Of a DNA stretch of 64,000 bases, positions 45,484 to 54,619 are shown in pieces; positions within the stretch are counted from its first letter, which is position 1, and each line of letters starts with the position of its first letter. Source of the DNA: Paraclostridium dentum (GTDB lineage: Bacteria; Bacillota; Clostridia; Peptostreptococcales; Peptostreptococcaceae); NCBI RefSeq assembly GCF_012922555.1, contig NZ_WIPK01000001.1:682001-746000 (forward strand), read 5' to 3'. Position numbers and translations under genes: made by a program. Under the pieces are notes generated by a model. It searched no databases. It was given only the letters and a program-made list of their open reading frames with translations, and was not told the DNA's origin.

Positions 45484-48400
45484 ATGAGAAATCCTTTATT
45501 TAAAGATACTTTTAGGGAGATAAAAAAATCTAAAGGTAGATTTTTATCTGTTTTTGCAATAATAACTTTAGGGGTTTCTTTTTTTACGGGAATAAAAGTT
45601 GCATCTCCTGTAATGGAAGTTACAGCAGACAAGTATTATGACCAAAATAATTTAATGGACTTGACTGTGGTTTCAAACTTAGGATTAACAGATAAAGATA
45701 TTAATTCAATTTCTAAGATAGATGGAATTTCTAATGTGTATCCTACATATTCAAAAGAGGTTTTAACTAGTATAGGTACAAATCAATTAGTTTTAAAAGT
45801 CCATGGATTGCCAGAAAAAAGTAATAGTGATTATATAAATAAAATAAAAATAACTGAAGGTAGATATCCTAAATCAGAGGGAGAGTGCTTAATTGAGGAC
45901 TCTAAGGATATACCACTAGGAAGTACAATTAAAATTTATGGAGATAACAATGAAGATTTAAGTACTACTCTAAAACACAATGAATATAAAGTTGTTGGTA
46001 AAGTAGAAACACCATATTATATAGCAAAGGCAAAAGGTAGTAGTAATATAGGTAGTGGAACTTTAAATAGCTTTATAATGGTTTTAAATAATGAATTTAA
46101 ACTAACTAACTACACAGAAAGTTATATAACTGTAGATGGAGCGAAAGATTTAAATTCTTATTCAAAAGAATATGAAGATAAAGTACAAAATATAGAAGAT
46201 AAATTAGTTGATCTTGGAAAAGACCGAGCTAGCTTAAGATATAAAGAAATAATTAATGATGCTAATGAAAAATTATCTGAAGGTAAATCAAAGTTACAAA
46301 AAGAAAAAACTAATGCTTATAATGAACTTGACAAAGCTAAAACTAAAATTGAAAACTCCAGGTCTAAAATAAAAAATAGTGAACAGGATCTTGATAAAAA
46401 AGAAAATCAAGTTAAAAGTGAAATATCTTCTGCAGAAAAAGCAATAAGTTCAGCTTCTGAAAAATTAAGTTTAAGTGAAATTGAATTGAATAAACAAATA
46501 AATGTTTTTAATACAAGCAAAGATTCTGCTCAGCAAGAAATAAACAAAGCTAAGGATAAGCTAAAAGAACAAGAAGATGAAGTTGGTAAGTTAAAGGAGT
46601 ATATAGCTAGTATAGAACAAGTTTTATCTAATGAATACTTAGATGAAGAAAAAAGAAAAGAACTTGAATTTATTTTAGAAAAAAGCAAACAAAAGCTTGA
46701 AGTATCTGAAATAGCTTTATCACAGGCAAGAAAAGAGATAACAAAACAAGAACAAGTTTTTAACGACACTCAAAATAAATTATTACTAGCTAAAACAGAT
46801 ATAGAAAAAAATAAAGAATTAATAAATAGTCAAAAAAGTAATCTTGATGTAAAGAAAAAAGAAGCTGAATCGGAATTTAAAAATGCCAGGGATAAATTGG
46901 AGCAAGGTAAAAAAGAACTTGAAAAAGGACAAGCTACATATTTAAAAAATAAAAAAGAAGTAGAATCTAAGTTACAAAAAGCTCAGGATGAAATTAATCG
47001 AGAAGAGAAAAAAATTAAAGATATAAAAAATGGAAAGTGGTATATCTTAGATAGAAATACTAATTATGGGTTTGTTGATTATAAAAACTCTGCTAATAGT
47101 ATAGAATCTATTTCTAAAATTTTCCCTGTATTTTTCTTTTCATTAGCAGCCTTAATTTGTTTAACTACTATGACTAGAATGGTTGATGAACAAAGAATAA
47201 ATATTGGTACTATGAAAGCTTTAGGATATGGTACTGGATCTATAATGTTAAAATATATACTATATTCATTGTTAGCGAGTGTTCTAGGAAGCGCCTTAGG
47301 AAATTTAATAGGGCTTACTGTATTTCCTTCAGTTATATATAATGCATATGCCAGTATGACATATACACTACCTAAGGTTACTCTAGTATTTAGTGTAAAA
47401 TTAATTATATTATCTACATTAATAGCAGTTTTAACAACTACATTAGCTTCAATATATTCTTGCTATAAAGAGCTAAAAGAAGTTCCGTCTATACTTATGA
47501 GACCTAAGGCCCCTAAGGAAGGAAAAAGGATATTACTTGAAAGAATAAGTTTTATTTGGAATAGATTAAATTTCACACAAAAGGTAACTTGTAGAAACAT
47601 CTTTAGATACAAAAAAAGATTTTTTATGACTGTAATAGGAATAGCTGGATGTAGTGCTCTTTTACTAACTGGATTTGGAATAAAAGACTCTATATCGTCT
47701 ATAGTAGATAATCAATATGGTCAGATAATTAAGTATAACTTGACTTTAAACTATGGTAAAGATGTTGATAAGAATTCTAAAACTAAAGAAGAAAAAGTCA
47801 TAGATAGTGATGACCGAATAAATAATTATTTAAATATAAAAAATAAGAGTTATAAGGTTATTAGTAATTCTGTAGAAAAGGATGTAAATATTGTAGTCCC
47901 TGAGAATATTAATGATATAAATAAATTTATAAACTTAAAAAATAGGGTAAGTAATAAAAAGTATACTTTAAATAATAAAGGTGTTTTAATAACTGAAAAA
48001 TTAGCTAAATTATTAAAAGTTAAAGATGGAGATTCAATAGTATTAAAAAATGAAGATAATAAAGAGTTTAAAGTAAAAGTTTCTGGTATAGTAGAAAACT
48101 ATGTAGGACATTATTTATATATGAGCCCTCAATTGTATAAAAGTACTTTCAATGAAAATGTTAAATTTAATGAAGTATTAATTAATACAAAAGATGGTAT
48201 TTCACAATATAAACTAGGTAAAGATATGATGAACCTAGACAATATAAACTCAGCTACATTCAATACAAGTGCAAAAAGTTCTTTTTCTGATATGATAACT
48301 AATTTAAATAGTGTGGTTATACTTATAATAGTATCTGCAGGAGCTTTAGCATTTATTGTTTTATATAATCTTACAAATGTTAATATAAGTGAGAGAATAA

Positions 48401-48705
48401 GAGAAATAGCAACTATAAAAGTCTTAGGATTTTATGATAATGAAGTATCTTCCTATGTGTTTAGAGAAAATATAATTTTAACTGTAATAGGAACAATTCT
48501 AGGTCTAATTTTAGGTGTGTTTTTACATAGATTTATAATGACGACTGCTGAACTTGAATTTGTTATGTTTGGAAGAGATATAAAACCTATTAGTTTTATA
48601 CTATCTGGTATGCTTACATTTATATTTGCTACATTAGTAAATCTTTGTATGTATTTTAAACTAAAAAAAGTAAAAATGGTTGAATCTTTAAAATCTGTAG
48701 ACTAA
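45484..48705 (+). CDS. FtsX-type ABC permease with large coiled-coil insertion
   Basis: Membrane partner of the preceding ATPase, 1073 residues from ATG 45484 (GTG 45475 overlapping the ATPase stop is an alternative). Membrane helices lie at ~17-40 and, in two FtsX clusters, ~555-665 and ~720-745/945-1060. Between ~245 and 525 is a long extracellular coiled coil rich in K/E/Q/S. Permeases with such coiled coils are found in YhgE/MacB-like exporters and in the ABC partners of cell-wall or peptide-export systems. The exported substrate is unknown. Confidence 0.9.
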   Translation: MRNPLFKDTFREIKKSKGRFLSVFAIITLGVSFFTGIKVASPVMEVTADKYYDQNNLMDLTVVSNLGLTDKDINSISKIDGISNVYPTYSKEVLTSIGTNQLVLKVHGLPEKSNSDYINKIKITEGRYPKSEGECLIEDSKDIPLGSTIKIYGDNNEDLSTTLKHNEYKVVGKVETPYYIAKAKGSSNIGSGTLNSFIMVLNNEFKLTNYTESYITVDGAKDLNSYSKEYEDKVQNIEDKLVDLGKDRASLRYKEIINDANEKLSEGKSKLQKEKTNAYNELDKAKTKIENSRSKIKNSEQDLDKKENQVKSEISSAEKAISSASEKLSLSEIELNKQINVFNTSKDSAQQEINKAKDKLKEQEDEVGKLKEYIASIEQVLSNEYLDEEKRKELEFILEKSKQKLEVSEIALSQARKEITKQEQVFNDTQNKLLLAKTDIEKNKELINSQKSNLDVKKKEAESEFKNARDKLEQGKKELEKGQATYLKNKKEVESKLQKAQDEINREEKKIKDIKNGKWYILDRNTNYGFVDYKNSANSIESISKIFPVFFFSLAALICLTTMTRMVDEQRINIGTMKALGYGTGSIMLKYILYSLLASVLGSALGNLIGLTVFPSVIYNAYASMTYTLPKVTLVFSVKLIILSTLIAVLTTTLASIYSCYKELKEVPSILMRPKAPKEGKRILLERISFIWNRLNFTQKVTCRNIFRYKKRFFMTVIGIAGCSALLLTGFGIKDSISSIVDNQYGQIIKYNLTLNYGKDVDKNSKTKEEKVIDSDDRINNYLNIKNKSYKVISNSVEKDVNIVVPENINDINKFINLKNRVSNKKYTLNNKGVLITEKLAKLLKVKDGDSIVLKNEDNKEFKVKVSGIVENYVGHYLYMSPQLYKSTFNENVKFNEVLINTKDGISQYKLGKDMMNLDNINSATFNTSAKSSFSDMITNLNSVVILIIVSAGALAFIVLYNLTNVNISERIREIATIKVLGFYDNEVSSYVFRENIILTVIGTILGLILGVFLHRFIMTTAELEFVMFGRDIKPISFILSGMLTFIFATLVNLCMYFKLKKVKMVESLKSVD

Positions 48706-48723
48706 TATATGAGGGATGATGAC

Positions 48724-49419
48724 ATGATTTATGATAATATTGTAAAAGCTACTTTTGTAAAACGACCAAATAGATTTATAGCACATTGTATTGTAGATGG
48801 AAAAGAAGAAATTGTTCATGTGAAAAATACAGGTAAGTGTAAAGAACTTTTAATTGAAGGTTGTACTTTATATTTACAAGAACATGATAACCCAAAGAGA
48901 AAAACTAAGTATTCACTTATAAGTGTTGTAAAAGGAAATAGACTAATCAATATGGATTCGCAAGTTCCGAATAAAATAGCCTATGAAGCTTTAGTAAATA
49001 AAAAAATAATTCTTCCTGGGCTAGATGAAGAATTAATAACTATAAAACCTGAAAAAACATATAAGTCATCTAGATTTGATATATATATAGAAACAAAAAC
49101 TAAGAAAGCTTTTGTTGAGGTAAAAGGAGTTACTTTAGAAGAAAATGGTGTGGTTTTATTTCCCGATGCTAAAACTGAACGAGGAGTCAAACATGTAGGA
49201 GAGCTTATAGAAGCATCTAAAGATGGATATGTAAGCTATATATTATTTGTTGTACAAATGGATAATGTAAAGTATTTTACACCTAATATTAAAATGCATC
49301 AAGAATTTGGAGATATGTTAAAAAAAGCAAGTTTAAGTGGAGTTAACATAATTTCATACGATTGCAATGTAAGTGAAAATTCTATAACTATAAACGAAGA
49401 GGTTAAAGTCATATTATAA
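48724..49419 (+). CDS. sfsA: SfsA-family DNA/RNA nuclease (sugar fermentation stimulation protein A)
   Basis: 231 residues from ATG 48724 (AGGGATGA upstream), matching the family length; the ATG at 48709 is too close to the upstream gene and gives an atypical MRDDD leader. KATFVKRPNRFIAHCIVDG, HVKNTGKCKELL, SRFDIYIET, FVEVKGVTLEENGVVLFPDA, TERGVKHVGEL and ISYDCNV are SfsA signatures; the E-V-K motif resembles PD-(D/E)XK-type nuclease sites. It lies three nucleotides after the permease in the longer frame. Confidence 0.93.
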   Translation: MIYDNIVKATFVKRPNRFIAHCIVDGKEEIVHVKNTGKCKELLIEGCTLYLQEHDNPKRKTKYSLISVVKGNRLINMDSQVPNKIAYEALVNKKIILPGLDEELITIKPEKTYKSSRFDIYIETKTKKAFVEVKGVTLEENGVVLFPDAKTERGVKHVGELIEASKDGYVSYILFVVQMDNVKYFTPNIKMHQEFGDMLKKASLSGVNIISYDCNVSENSITINEEVKVIL

Positions 49420-49424
49420 GGTTT

Positions 49425-49462
49425 AAAAATAGTGTAATTTATTAAATTACACTATTTTTTTA
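49425..49462 (+). terminator. terminator of sfsA
   Basis: AAAAATAGTGTAATTT (49425-49440) pairs with 49445-49460, then T residues. Confidence 0.9.
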
Positions 49463-49515
49463 TAAAATTTTGAATATTAGCTTTATATTTAAGGCATATA
49501 TATTGTACTGTGAAA

Positions 49516-49535
49516 GTATAATATTGTAATTATAC
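49516..49535. promoter_or_regulatory. palindrome upstream of the M42 peptidase
   Basis: GTATAAT-N6-ATTATAC, 20 bp, overlapping a TATAAT (49518-49523) that may be the -10. A candidate operator. Confidence 0.4.
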
Positions 49536-49558
49536 ATTTTTAAATTAAGGGGGAGCAT

Positions 49559-50575
49559 ATGAGTACACAGTTAGATATGTTTAAAAAATTAACAGAAGCT
49601 AAAGGAATTCCAGGATTTGAAAAAGATGTTAGAAATTTGATTAAAGGATATATATCTGAATATGTAGATGAAGTAACTACAGACAATTTAGGAAGTTTAA
49701 TTTGTAAGAAAATGGGGAATGAAGATGGACCTAAAGTTATGCTAGCGGGGCATATGGATGAAATAGGTTTTTTGGTGACAAATATAGATGATAATGGATT
49801 TATAACTTTTCAAACATTAGGCGGGTGGAGTGGAAAGGTTATGAATAGCCAAAAGGTTATAATAACAACCTCAACTGGAAATGAATATACAGGAATAATA
49901 AACTCAATAAATACCAGAGACGTTAAAACTTCTATAGATAAAGAAAATATGTTTATAGATATAGGGGTTGAATCAAAAGATGAAGTTGAAAAGTTAGGAA
50001 TAAAACAAGGAGATATGATAACTCCATATTTTAAGTTTGAGAAAATGGCAAATCCTAAATATCTACTTGCTAAAGCTTGGGATGATAGAGTTGGATGTGC
50101 GCTATTTATAGATATATTAAAAAGTTTAAAAAATGAAGATCATAAAAATATAGTATACGCAGTAGGCACTGTTCAAGAAGAAGTTGGATGTAGAGGAGCT
50201 AAAACTAGCTCTAATATAGTAAATCCCGATATTGGATTTTCACTAGATGTAAGTATTGCCAATGACACTGTAGGATGCGACACGAAGTTAGGAGATGGTA
50301 AGCTTGGAAGCGGACCTCAAATACATATATTTGATGGAGGTTTAGTAGGTCATGTAGGTCTTAAAAACTATTTAATTAATTTATCTGAAGAACTTAATAT
50401 TCCATATCAGATAAATGCACTTCCACTTGGAGGCACTGATGCTAGCCAGATGCACTTGGCCCATAATGGAGCTCCTTGCATAAGCATTGGCATACCAACA
50501 AGATATATACACTCTCATGCTAGTATAATTCATAAGGATGATTATGATAATACAGTTAAAATGATTATTGCATAA
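49559..50575 (+). CDS. M42-family aminopeptidase (C-terminus possibly shortened by prophage integration)
   Basis: Cobalt/zinc-dependent exo-aminopeptidase of the TET type. Motifs: LAGHMDEIGFLV (metal H), AWDDRVGCALFID (metal D), VGTVQEEVGCRGA (catalytic E and metal E), GFSLDVSIANDT and GIPTRYIHSHASIIHKDD (metal H). At 338 residues it is some 12-20 short of typical members (350-360), and it ends shortly after the last helix begins. The prophage integrase region starts within 150 bp, so the 3' end may have been replaced at the attachment site. The active site is intact. GGGGGAG precedes the ATG. Confidence 0.9.
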   Translation: MSTQLDMFKKLTEAKGIPGFEKDVRNLIKGYISEYVDEVTTDNLGSLICKKMGNEDGPKVMLAGHMDEIGFLVTNIDDNGFITFQTLGGWSGKVMNSQKVIITTSTGNEYTGIINSINTRDVKTSIDKENMFIDIGVESKDEVEKLGIKQGDMITPYFKFEKMANPKYLLAKAWDDRVGCALFIDILKSLKNEDHKNIVYAVGTVQEEVGCRGAKTSSNIVNPDIGFSLDVSIANDTVGCDTKLGDGKLGSGPQIHIFDGGLVGHVGLKNYLINLSEELNIPYQINALPLGGTDASQMHLAHNGAPCISIGIPTRYIHSHASIIHKDDYDNTVKMIIA

Positions 50576-50740
50576 GCATATTCACGAAGCTATATGCAAT
50601 AACCATTATAAATACTAATGTTAACTTACTTTATACTTAAGTAGCATACTCTGTTTACATGACATAAATCTGACATTTTTAAAAGTAAAACTGACATATA
50701 CGTATTATTCAACTGACAATATATAATATAACTGACATTT
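50556..50740. other. probable prophage attachment site attL with integrase arm repeats
   Basis: Five copies of a TGACA(T/A) word occur at 50660 and, with a preceding C, at 50670, 50691, 50713 and 50732; the last four are spaced 21, 22 and 19 bp, about two helical turns, as expected for arm-type sites of a tyrosine integrase. Upstream, an imperfect inverted repeat (TTATTGCATA/TATGCAATAA) spans 50563-50604 at the 3' end of the M42 gene and may be the core. The right end is outside the window. Confidence 0.55.
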
Positions 50741-51866
50741 ATTTAAACATCAAATCAGATATATTTTCAGATGCTTTTTTATCCATTTCTTCTAAAACGT
50801 GAGAATATCTATTCATGGTTATCTTTATATCAGTATGCCCTAATCTATTACTTACCGTCTTCATATCTGTTCCAGCTAATAATAGCATTGTAGCATGAGT
50901 ATGTCTCAGATCATGAAGTCTAATTCTTCTTATATTATTTTTATCTAAAAATCTATACCAGTTGCTTATTAAAACTCTAGGCACTTGAGGTTTTAATACA
51001 GAATTAAGACAAATTAAATCTTCATATTCAAGTATGCCTGCCATGTTGTACTTATCATATTTTACCTTAGCAGCTTTTAACTTGTCCATTAACTCACCTG
51101 GTGCAGATAGAGATCTTTCAGAACCTTCTGTTTTAGGACTTTTAAATGAAATAGGCTCTCCTGGAGTATATACTAAATTTTGTCTTATATGAATTATATT
51201 ATTTTCGAAATCTACATCTCTCCATCTTAATGCAACAGCTTCTCCAGCTCGCAATCCTAATGTTAGCATTAATAATATTGGCAATTCTATTTGCTCTCCT
51301 TCAATACTATTTATTATAAGCTTAACTTCATTCCTATCGTAAACTTGAGCAACTTTTCTATTACTCTTAAGTGATTTACCTGGGGTTTTTACGAAATGAG
51401 TTGGATTATCATTGATTTCTTTTAATCTGTAAGCTTCATTTAAAACTGCCTTTACAAAGCTAAGTCTATGTCTAGCACTTGCCTGCGTGTGTTTTGTATA
51501 AACTGTATTAGCATACTCTTGAAGTATAGAGGGAGTAATATCTTTTAACTTAATATCTTTGAAGAAAGGCGATATAGTAGTTTTTATCATACTATCTCTT
51601 ACTGTTAAAGTATTATTAGAGAAACCTTTTAATTCATCAGCCATATATTCTTTGCATCTATCAACAAATGTTATATCTTTAGATACAACAAAATTATTAT
51701 TATTTAGCGAATTTTTTAATTCTATAAGATGTTTTTCGGCATCTTTTTTTATAGTATATTTTCCTTGGCTTTTTTGCTTTGTCTTTCCAGTGTTATCTAT
51801 ATACTCTATATAAACATTGTAGTTCTTGTTTCGCTTTCTTATAAATACTGACTTTACCTCATTCAT
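50739..51866 (-). CDS. phage tyrosine integrase
   Basis: Site-specific recombinase of 375 residues from the ATG at 51866 (GAGGTG upstream; the GTG in that site is not used). An N-terminal AP2-like arm-binding domain (~1-65) is followed by SAM-like core-binding (~70-165) and the catalytic domain with TLGLRAGEAVALRW (R), HDLRHTHATMLL (H, R), LGHTDIKITMNRYSH (H, tyrosine nucleophile). It lies at the left edge of the prophage with repeats beside its stop. Together with a phage excisionase (candidate at 54018) it would integrate and excise the element. Confidence 0.95.
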   Translation of the reverse strand: MNEVKSVFIRKRNKNYNVYIEYIDNTGKTKQKSQGKYTIKKDAEKHLIELKNSLNNNNFVVSKDITFVDRCKEYMADELKGFSNNTLTVRDSMIKTTISPFFKDIKLKDITPSILQEYANTVYTKHTQASARHRLSFVKAVLNEAYRLKEINDNPTHFVKTPGKSLKSNRKVAQVYDRNEVKLIINSIEGEQIELPILLMLTLGLRAGEAVALRWRDVDFENNIIHIRQNLVYTPGEPISFKSPKTEGSERSLSAPGELMDKLKAAKVKYDKYNMAGILEYEDLICLNSVLKPQVPRVLISNWYRFLDKNNIRRIRLHDLRHTHATMLLLAGTDMKTVSNRLGHTDIKITMNRYSHVLEEMDKKASENISDLMFK

Positions 51867-51881
51867 ATAAAGCACCTCTTT

Positions 51882-52298
51882 TTAGTTTAATTCTCCTGTT
51901 AAATCATTAAAGAATGATTCTAATAGATAATTTGTCATATCTGCGAATTTTATCTTTAAAAACTTATCGCTAAATAACATATAAGCTGCAAATAAATTAG
52001 CTTGTCTTTCTTTTTCTGAATTATCAATAGTTGGTTGCGTACTTCTAAAGTAATTAACATTGTCCCCTTTATGAAGTATAAAATGGCCTAACTCGTGAGC
52101 TAAAACGATTTTTCTAGCTAATTTACTATAATTTTTATTTATAAAAACTAAATTTAAATTTCCACCCATAAAATAGGCTTTTCCATAATTTACATCTTTT
52201 ATTTCTAAGCCTAGCTTATCGCATAATATTTCAGGATCATCGGTATTAAATTGATCAACTATTTGCTCTACTATATCGTAAATCTCTTTACTCTCCAT
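51882..52298 (-). CDS. ImmA/IrrE-family metallopeptidase
   Basis: 138-residue zinc peptidase with HELGH at 68-72. ImmA-type enzymes cleave the ImmR/CI-like repressor to induce mobile elements. It is placed directly after the predicted repressor gene and before the integrase, the usual ImmR-ImmA layout. The N-terminal half (YDIVEQIVDQFNTDDPEILC) is helical. The ribosome-binding site is distant (AGGGGGAT, 14 nt). Confidence 0.9.
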   Translation of the reverse strand: MESKEIYDIVEQIVDQFNTDDPEILCDKLGLEIKDVNYGKAYFMGGNLNLVFINKNYSKLARKIVLAHELGHFILHKGDNVNYFRSTQPTIDNSEKERQANLFAAYMLFSDKFLKIKFADMTNYLLESFFNDLTGELN

Positions 52299-52364
52299 AG
52301 TTCTTAAAAAAATCCCCCTAATTATTCTTATATTTAACTTTGCTTCAAATTATTTGTATTTGTT

Positions 52365-52811
52365 TTATTTGTCTTTATTTTGTTTATTTTTATCTTGGCG
52401 ATACTTAAAACTTAAGTATTCTATATGTTGAAGTAAATCATTTGCAAATTCAACCAACTCTTCATCAGTTAAATCTGGCACCCCATAATTCATTAAACTT
52501 GGTTGTTGTAATATAAATTCCAAAGCTTCTTGTGCAGTTTCAAATTTATTCACTTTTCTATTACAATCGGTACTTTTTTCAGAACTACAATTTTCTGTTT
52601 CTAATTTATCATCAGTTTTACAAAGTAAATAATCAATAGATACTCCAAAGAAAGTAGCAAATTGTTTCAATAAAGAAACTTCTGGCATTTGCTTATCATT
52701 TTCATAACGACTTATAGAACTTTTCTTTACATGAAACTTATCCCCTAATTGTTCTTGAGTCAGTCTTTTCAACAACCGTTCTTCTTTAAATCTTTTTCCA
52801 AAACTATCCAT
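52365..52811 (-). CDS. CI/ImmR-like phage repressor (XRE HTH)
   Basis: 148 residues. N-terminal HTH: FKEERLLKRLTQEQLGDKF (~8-26), HVKKSSISRYENDKQMPE (~27-44). The C-terminal part (DKNKQNKDK tail, helical region ~85-140) is a short oligomerisation or cleavage region rather than a LexA-type peptidase domain. Paired with ImmA next to it. It diverges from a Cro-like gene; the intervening region holds repeated operators. AGGTG upstream of the ATG. Confidence 0.9.
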   Translation of the reverse strand: MDSFGKRFKEERLLKRLTQEQLGDKFHVKKSSISRYENDKQMPEVSLLKQFATFFGVSIDYLLCKTDDKLETENCSSEKSTDCNRKVNKFETAQEALEFILQQPSLMNYGVPDLTDEELVEFANDLLQHIEYLSFKYRQDKNKQNKDK

Positions 52812-52902
52812 ATGTTTTACACCTCCAATATGAATATTATATACGAAGTTGCGTTAAAATAAATAAAAGTTACTTACAAAGAAACTTTTTTATCAAGAAG
52901 CG

Positions 52903-52931
52903 TTGACAAGTTGTTTTTAATGTAATATTAT
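52903..52931 (+). promoter_or_regulatory. early rightward promoter
   Basis: -35 TTGACA (52903-52908), 17-nt spacer, -10 TATTAT (52926-52931). A partial operator lies in the spacer and a full operator just downstream, so repressor would block it. Confidence 0.75.
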
Positions 52932-52996
52932 TTAGATATAAAGTTGTTCTAAAGACAACTCATAAAGCATAAAATACTAAGTTAGAGGTGGTGCGA

Positions 52997-53194
52997 ATGA
53001 AAAAAGAGCTTAGAATACTAAGGACTAAATATGATTTAACTCAAGAAGCTTTAGCTCAAAAGCTTGGAGTAGGTAAAGCTTCATACTCTCGTAAAGAGAA
53101 TGGTAAAAATCCATTTTCTTTAGATGAGGTAACAAAGCTAAAAAATATATTCAGTCTTACTGATGAAGAAGTAGTAAAAATTTTTTTAACTTAA
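52997..53194 (+). CDS. Cro-like XRE regulator
   Basis: 65 residues from the ATG at 52997 (GAGGTGG upstream; GTG 52988 lies in that site). HTH with LRTKYDLTQEALAQKLGVGKASYSRKENG. It is the first gene after the early promoter and opposite the CI-like gene, as in lambdoid switches. Operators flank it on both sides (52942 and 53196), so it probably also controls the next gene. Confidence 0.9.
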   Translation: MKKELRILRTKYDLTQEALAQKLGVGKASYSRKENGKNPFSLDEVTKLKNIFSLTDEEVVKIFLT

Positions 53195-53269
53195 AAGTTG
53201 TTTTTAAAGAAACTTTAGATATTCATTAATAGTTTTCCCAAAAGCAACTTTAATATAGGAGGTATATGA

Positions 53270-54004
53270 ATGGAAACACAAATAGTAGATAGGAGAGATG
53301 TAAAAATGAACCAAGTTGAAACTTTTACAAATGAATTATTCGGACAAGTTAGAGCATTAGAAATAGAAGGTAAACCTTACGCAGTAGCATCAGATATAGC
53401 AAAAGCATTAGGATATAAAAATGCTAACGATGCAATAATCAGACACTGCAAGGGTATCGTGAAACACGATATGGTAGATAGAAACGGATTCACTCAAATT
53501 ATGAATGTAATACCAGAAGGAGATATTTACAGATTGATAATAAAATCTAAACTTTCATCTGCTGAAAAATTTGAGAAATGGGTAATGGAAGATGTTTTAC
53601 CATCTTTAAGAAGTAATGGATCATATTCTTTACAAGGGTTATCAAAAGAATTACAAGCTATATTCACAATAGATAAGAAAACAGTTGAAATGGATAATAG
53701 GTTATCAAAATTGGAAAATACAATGACTATCGACTATAGCCAACAAGAGGAACTTAGAATGACTGCAAATAGAACTGTAGTTGAATTGCTAGATGGTAAA
53801 AGCAGTGAAGCATATAAAAAACTTAAAAGTAGAATATTCCAAGATTTATGGAGAAGCTACAAAAAATATTTCAGAGTTAATAGTTACAGAAATACAGCAG
53901 TTAAAGATTTTGAAGATGCAATTAATTATATAGAAAATTGGAGTCCGGATGAAGTTATATTATTTGCAATAAACGGATTAAATAGACAAGCTTCATTTGC
54001 ATAA
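53270..54004 (+). CDS. phage antirepressor with BRO-N domain
   Basis: 244 residues. Residues ~12-115 match BRO-N: TFTNELFGQVRALEIEGKPY, VASDIAKALGYKNANDAIIRH, VIPEGDIYRLIIKSKLSSAE, VLPSLRSNGSY. A C-terminal region (~150-240) resembles ORF6C/KilA-C domains of antirepressors. It is placed after the Cro-like gene, where such proteins modulate lysogeny. AGGAGG upstream. The 3' end overlaps none of its neighbours. Confidence 0.88.
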   Translation: METQIVDRRDVKMNQVETFTNELFGQVRALEIEGKPYAVASDIAKALGYKNANDAIIRHCKGIVKHDMVDRNGFTQIMNVIPEGDIYRLIIKSKLSSAEKFEKWVMEDVLPSLRSNGSYSLQGLSKELQAIFTIDKKTVEMDNRLSKLENTMTIDYSQQEELRMTANRTVVELLDGKSSEAYKKLKSRIFQDLWRSYKKYFRVNSYRNTAVKDFEDAINYIENWSPDEVILFAINGLNRQASFA

Positions 54005-54017
54005 GGGGGAATATAAA

Positions 54018-54206
54018 ATGACTAAAAAAGTATTCACAGCTAAGGACATACAAGAGTTACTAGGTATATGTGAGAGAACTGCATACAGTTTAATAAGACA
54101 AGCTGAAACAACAGGCAAAATGTTCAAAGTTATAAAGATTGGAAGGTTATACAAAATACCATCTCAACCTTTTCTTGATTGGTTAGATCATTGGGATGGA
54201 TTTTAA
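54018..54206 (+). CDS. small HTH DNA-binding protein (excisionase-like)
   Basis: 62 residues from ATG 54018 (AAGGGGG upstream). MerR-type helix-turn-helix 17 layout, VFTAKDIQELLGICERTAYS, then a wing with GRLYKIPSQPFLDWLDH. Such proteins act as excisionases or early regulators. The longer frame from 53997 would overlap the antirepressor and has no site. Confidence 0.8.
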   Translation: MTKKVFTAKDIQELLGICERTAYSLIRQAETTGKMFKVIKIGRLYKIPSQPFLDWLDHWDGF

Positions 54207-54221
54207 AGGGGGTGATATCAA

Positions 54222-54347
54222 ATGAATATGAATAAAACGTTTTTCGAACTAACTTTAGAAGATTGCATAAAGTTATATGAAAATAAGAACTGGATCTTTA
54301 TATATGCAGATGGAAAATTTGCAGGAATGAGATTAGAGAGAAAGTAG
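54222..54347 (+). CDS. 41-residue phage hypothetical protein
   Basis: ATG after GGGGGTGATATC. Acidic-basic mixed peptide with FFELTLEDCIKLYENKN and a C-terminal GKFAGMRLERK. No domain recognised. It is one of the small genes in the early operon, with 10-15 nt gaps to its neighbours. Confidence 0.65.
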   Translation: MNMNKTFFELTLEDCIKLYENKNWIFIYADGKFAGMRLERK

Positions 54348-54357
54348 GCCATAGACA

Positions 54358-54579
54358 ATGGATAGCTTAGTTAGAATAAAAGAAATATTACAAACTCAAA
54401 TAGAAGTAACTCAAGATATGTTTAATCAAGCAATAGAAAAAGATATACCAGCTAAAGAAGAAAACTATATGAGTTTCTATACAGAAGGTTTAAAAAACAA
54501 AATAGAAGCTTGGGAGCAAACATTAGAATTTGTAAATACAGAAATAAACATAAAAAAAGAGCCTTTGCAGAGGCCCTAA
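54358..54579 (+). CDS. 73-residue phage hypothetical protein
   Basis: Helical protein (IKEILQTQIEVTQDMFNQAI) with no recognised domain. A weak AAAGTAGG lies ten bases upstream. It is followed by a strong site for the ATPase gene. Position suggests an early phage function. Confidence 0.65.
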   Translation: MDSLVRIKEILQTQIEVTQDMFNQAIEKDIPAKEENYMSFYTEGLKNKIEAWEQTLEFVNTEINIKKEPLQRP

Positions 54580-54619
54580 TTAAAAAATAAAACTAATTAC
54601 AGTATACAGGAGGATAAAT

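Larger units (their letters stand above)
52868..53249. promoter_or_regulatory. phage switch region with repeated 19-bp operators
   Basis: Four 19-bp sites share AGTT at the left and AACT (A-ACT) at the right: 52868-52886 (AGTTACTTACAAAGAAACT), 52942-52960 (AGTTGTTCTAAAGACAACT), 53196-53214 (AGTTGTTTTTAAAGAAACT) and 53231-53249 (AGTTTTCCCAAAAGCAACT). Partial copies lie at 52847 and 52909. They are the probable binding sites of the CI-like and Cro-like proteins. Confidence 0.7.
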
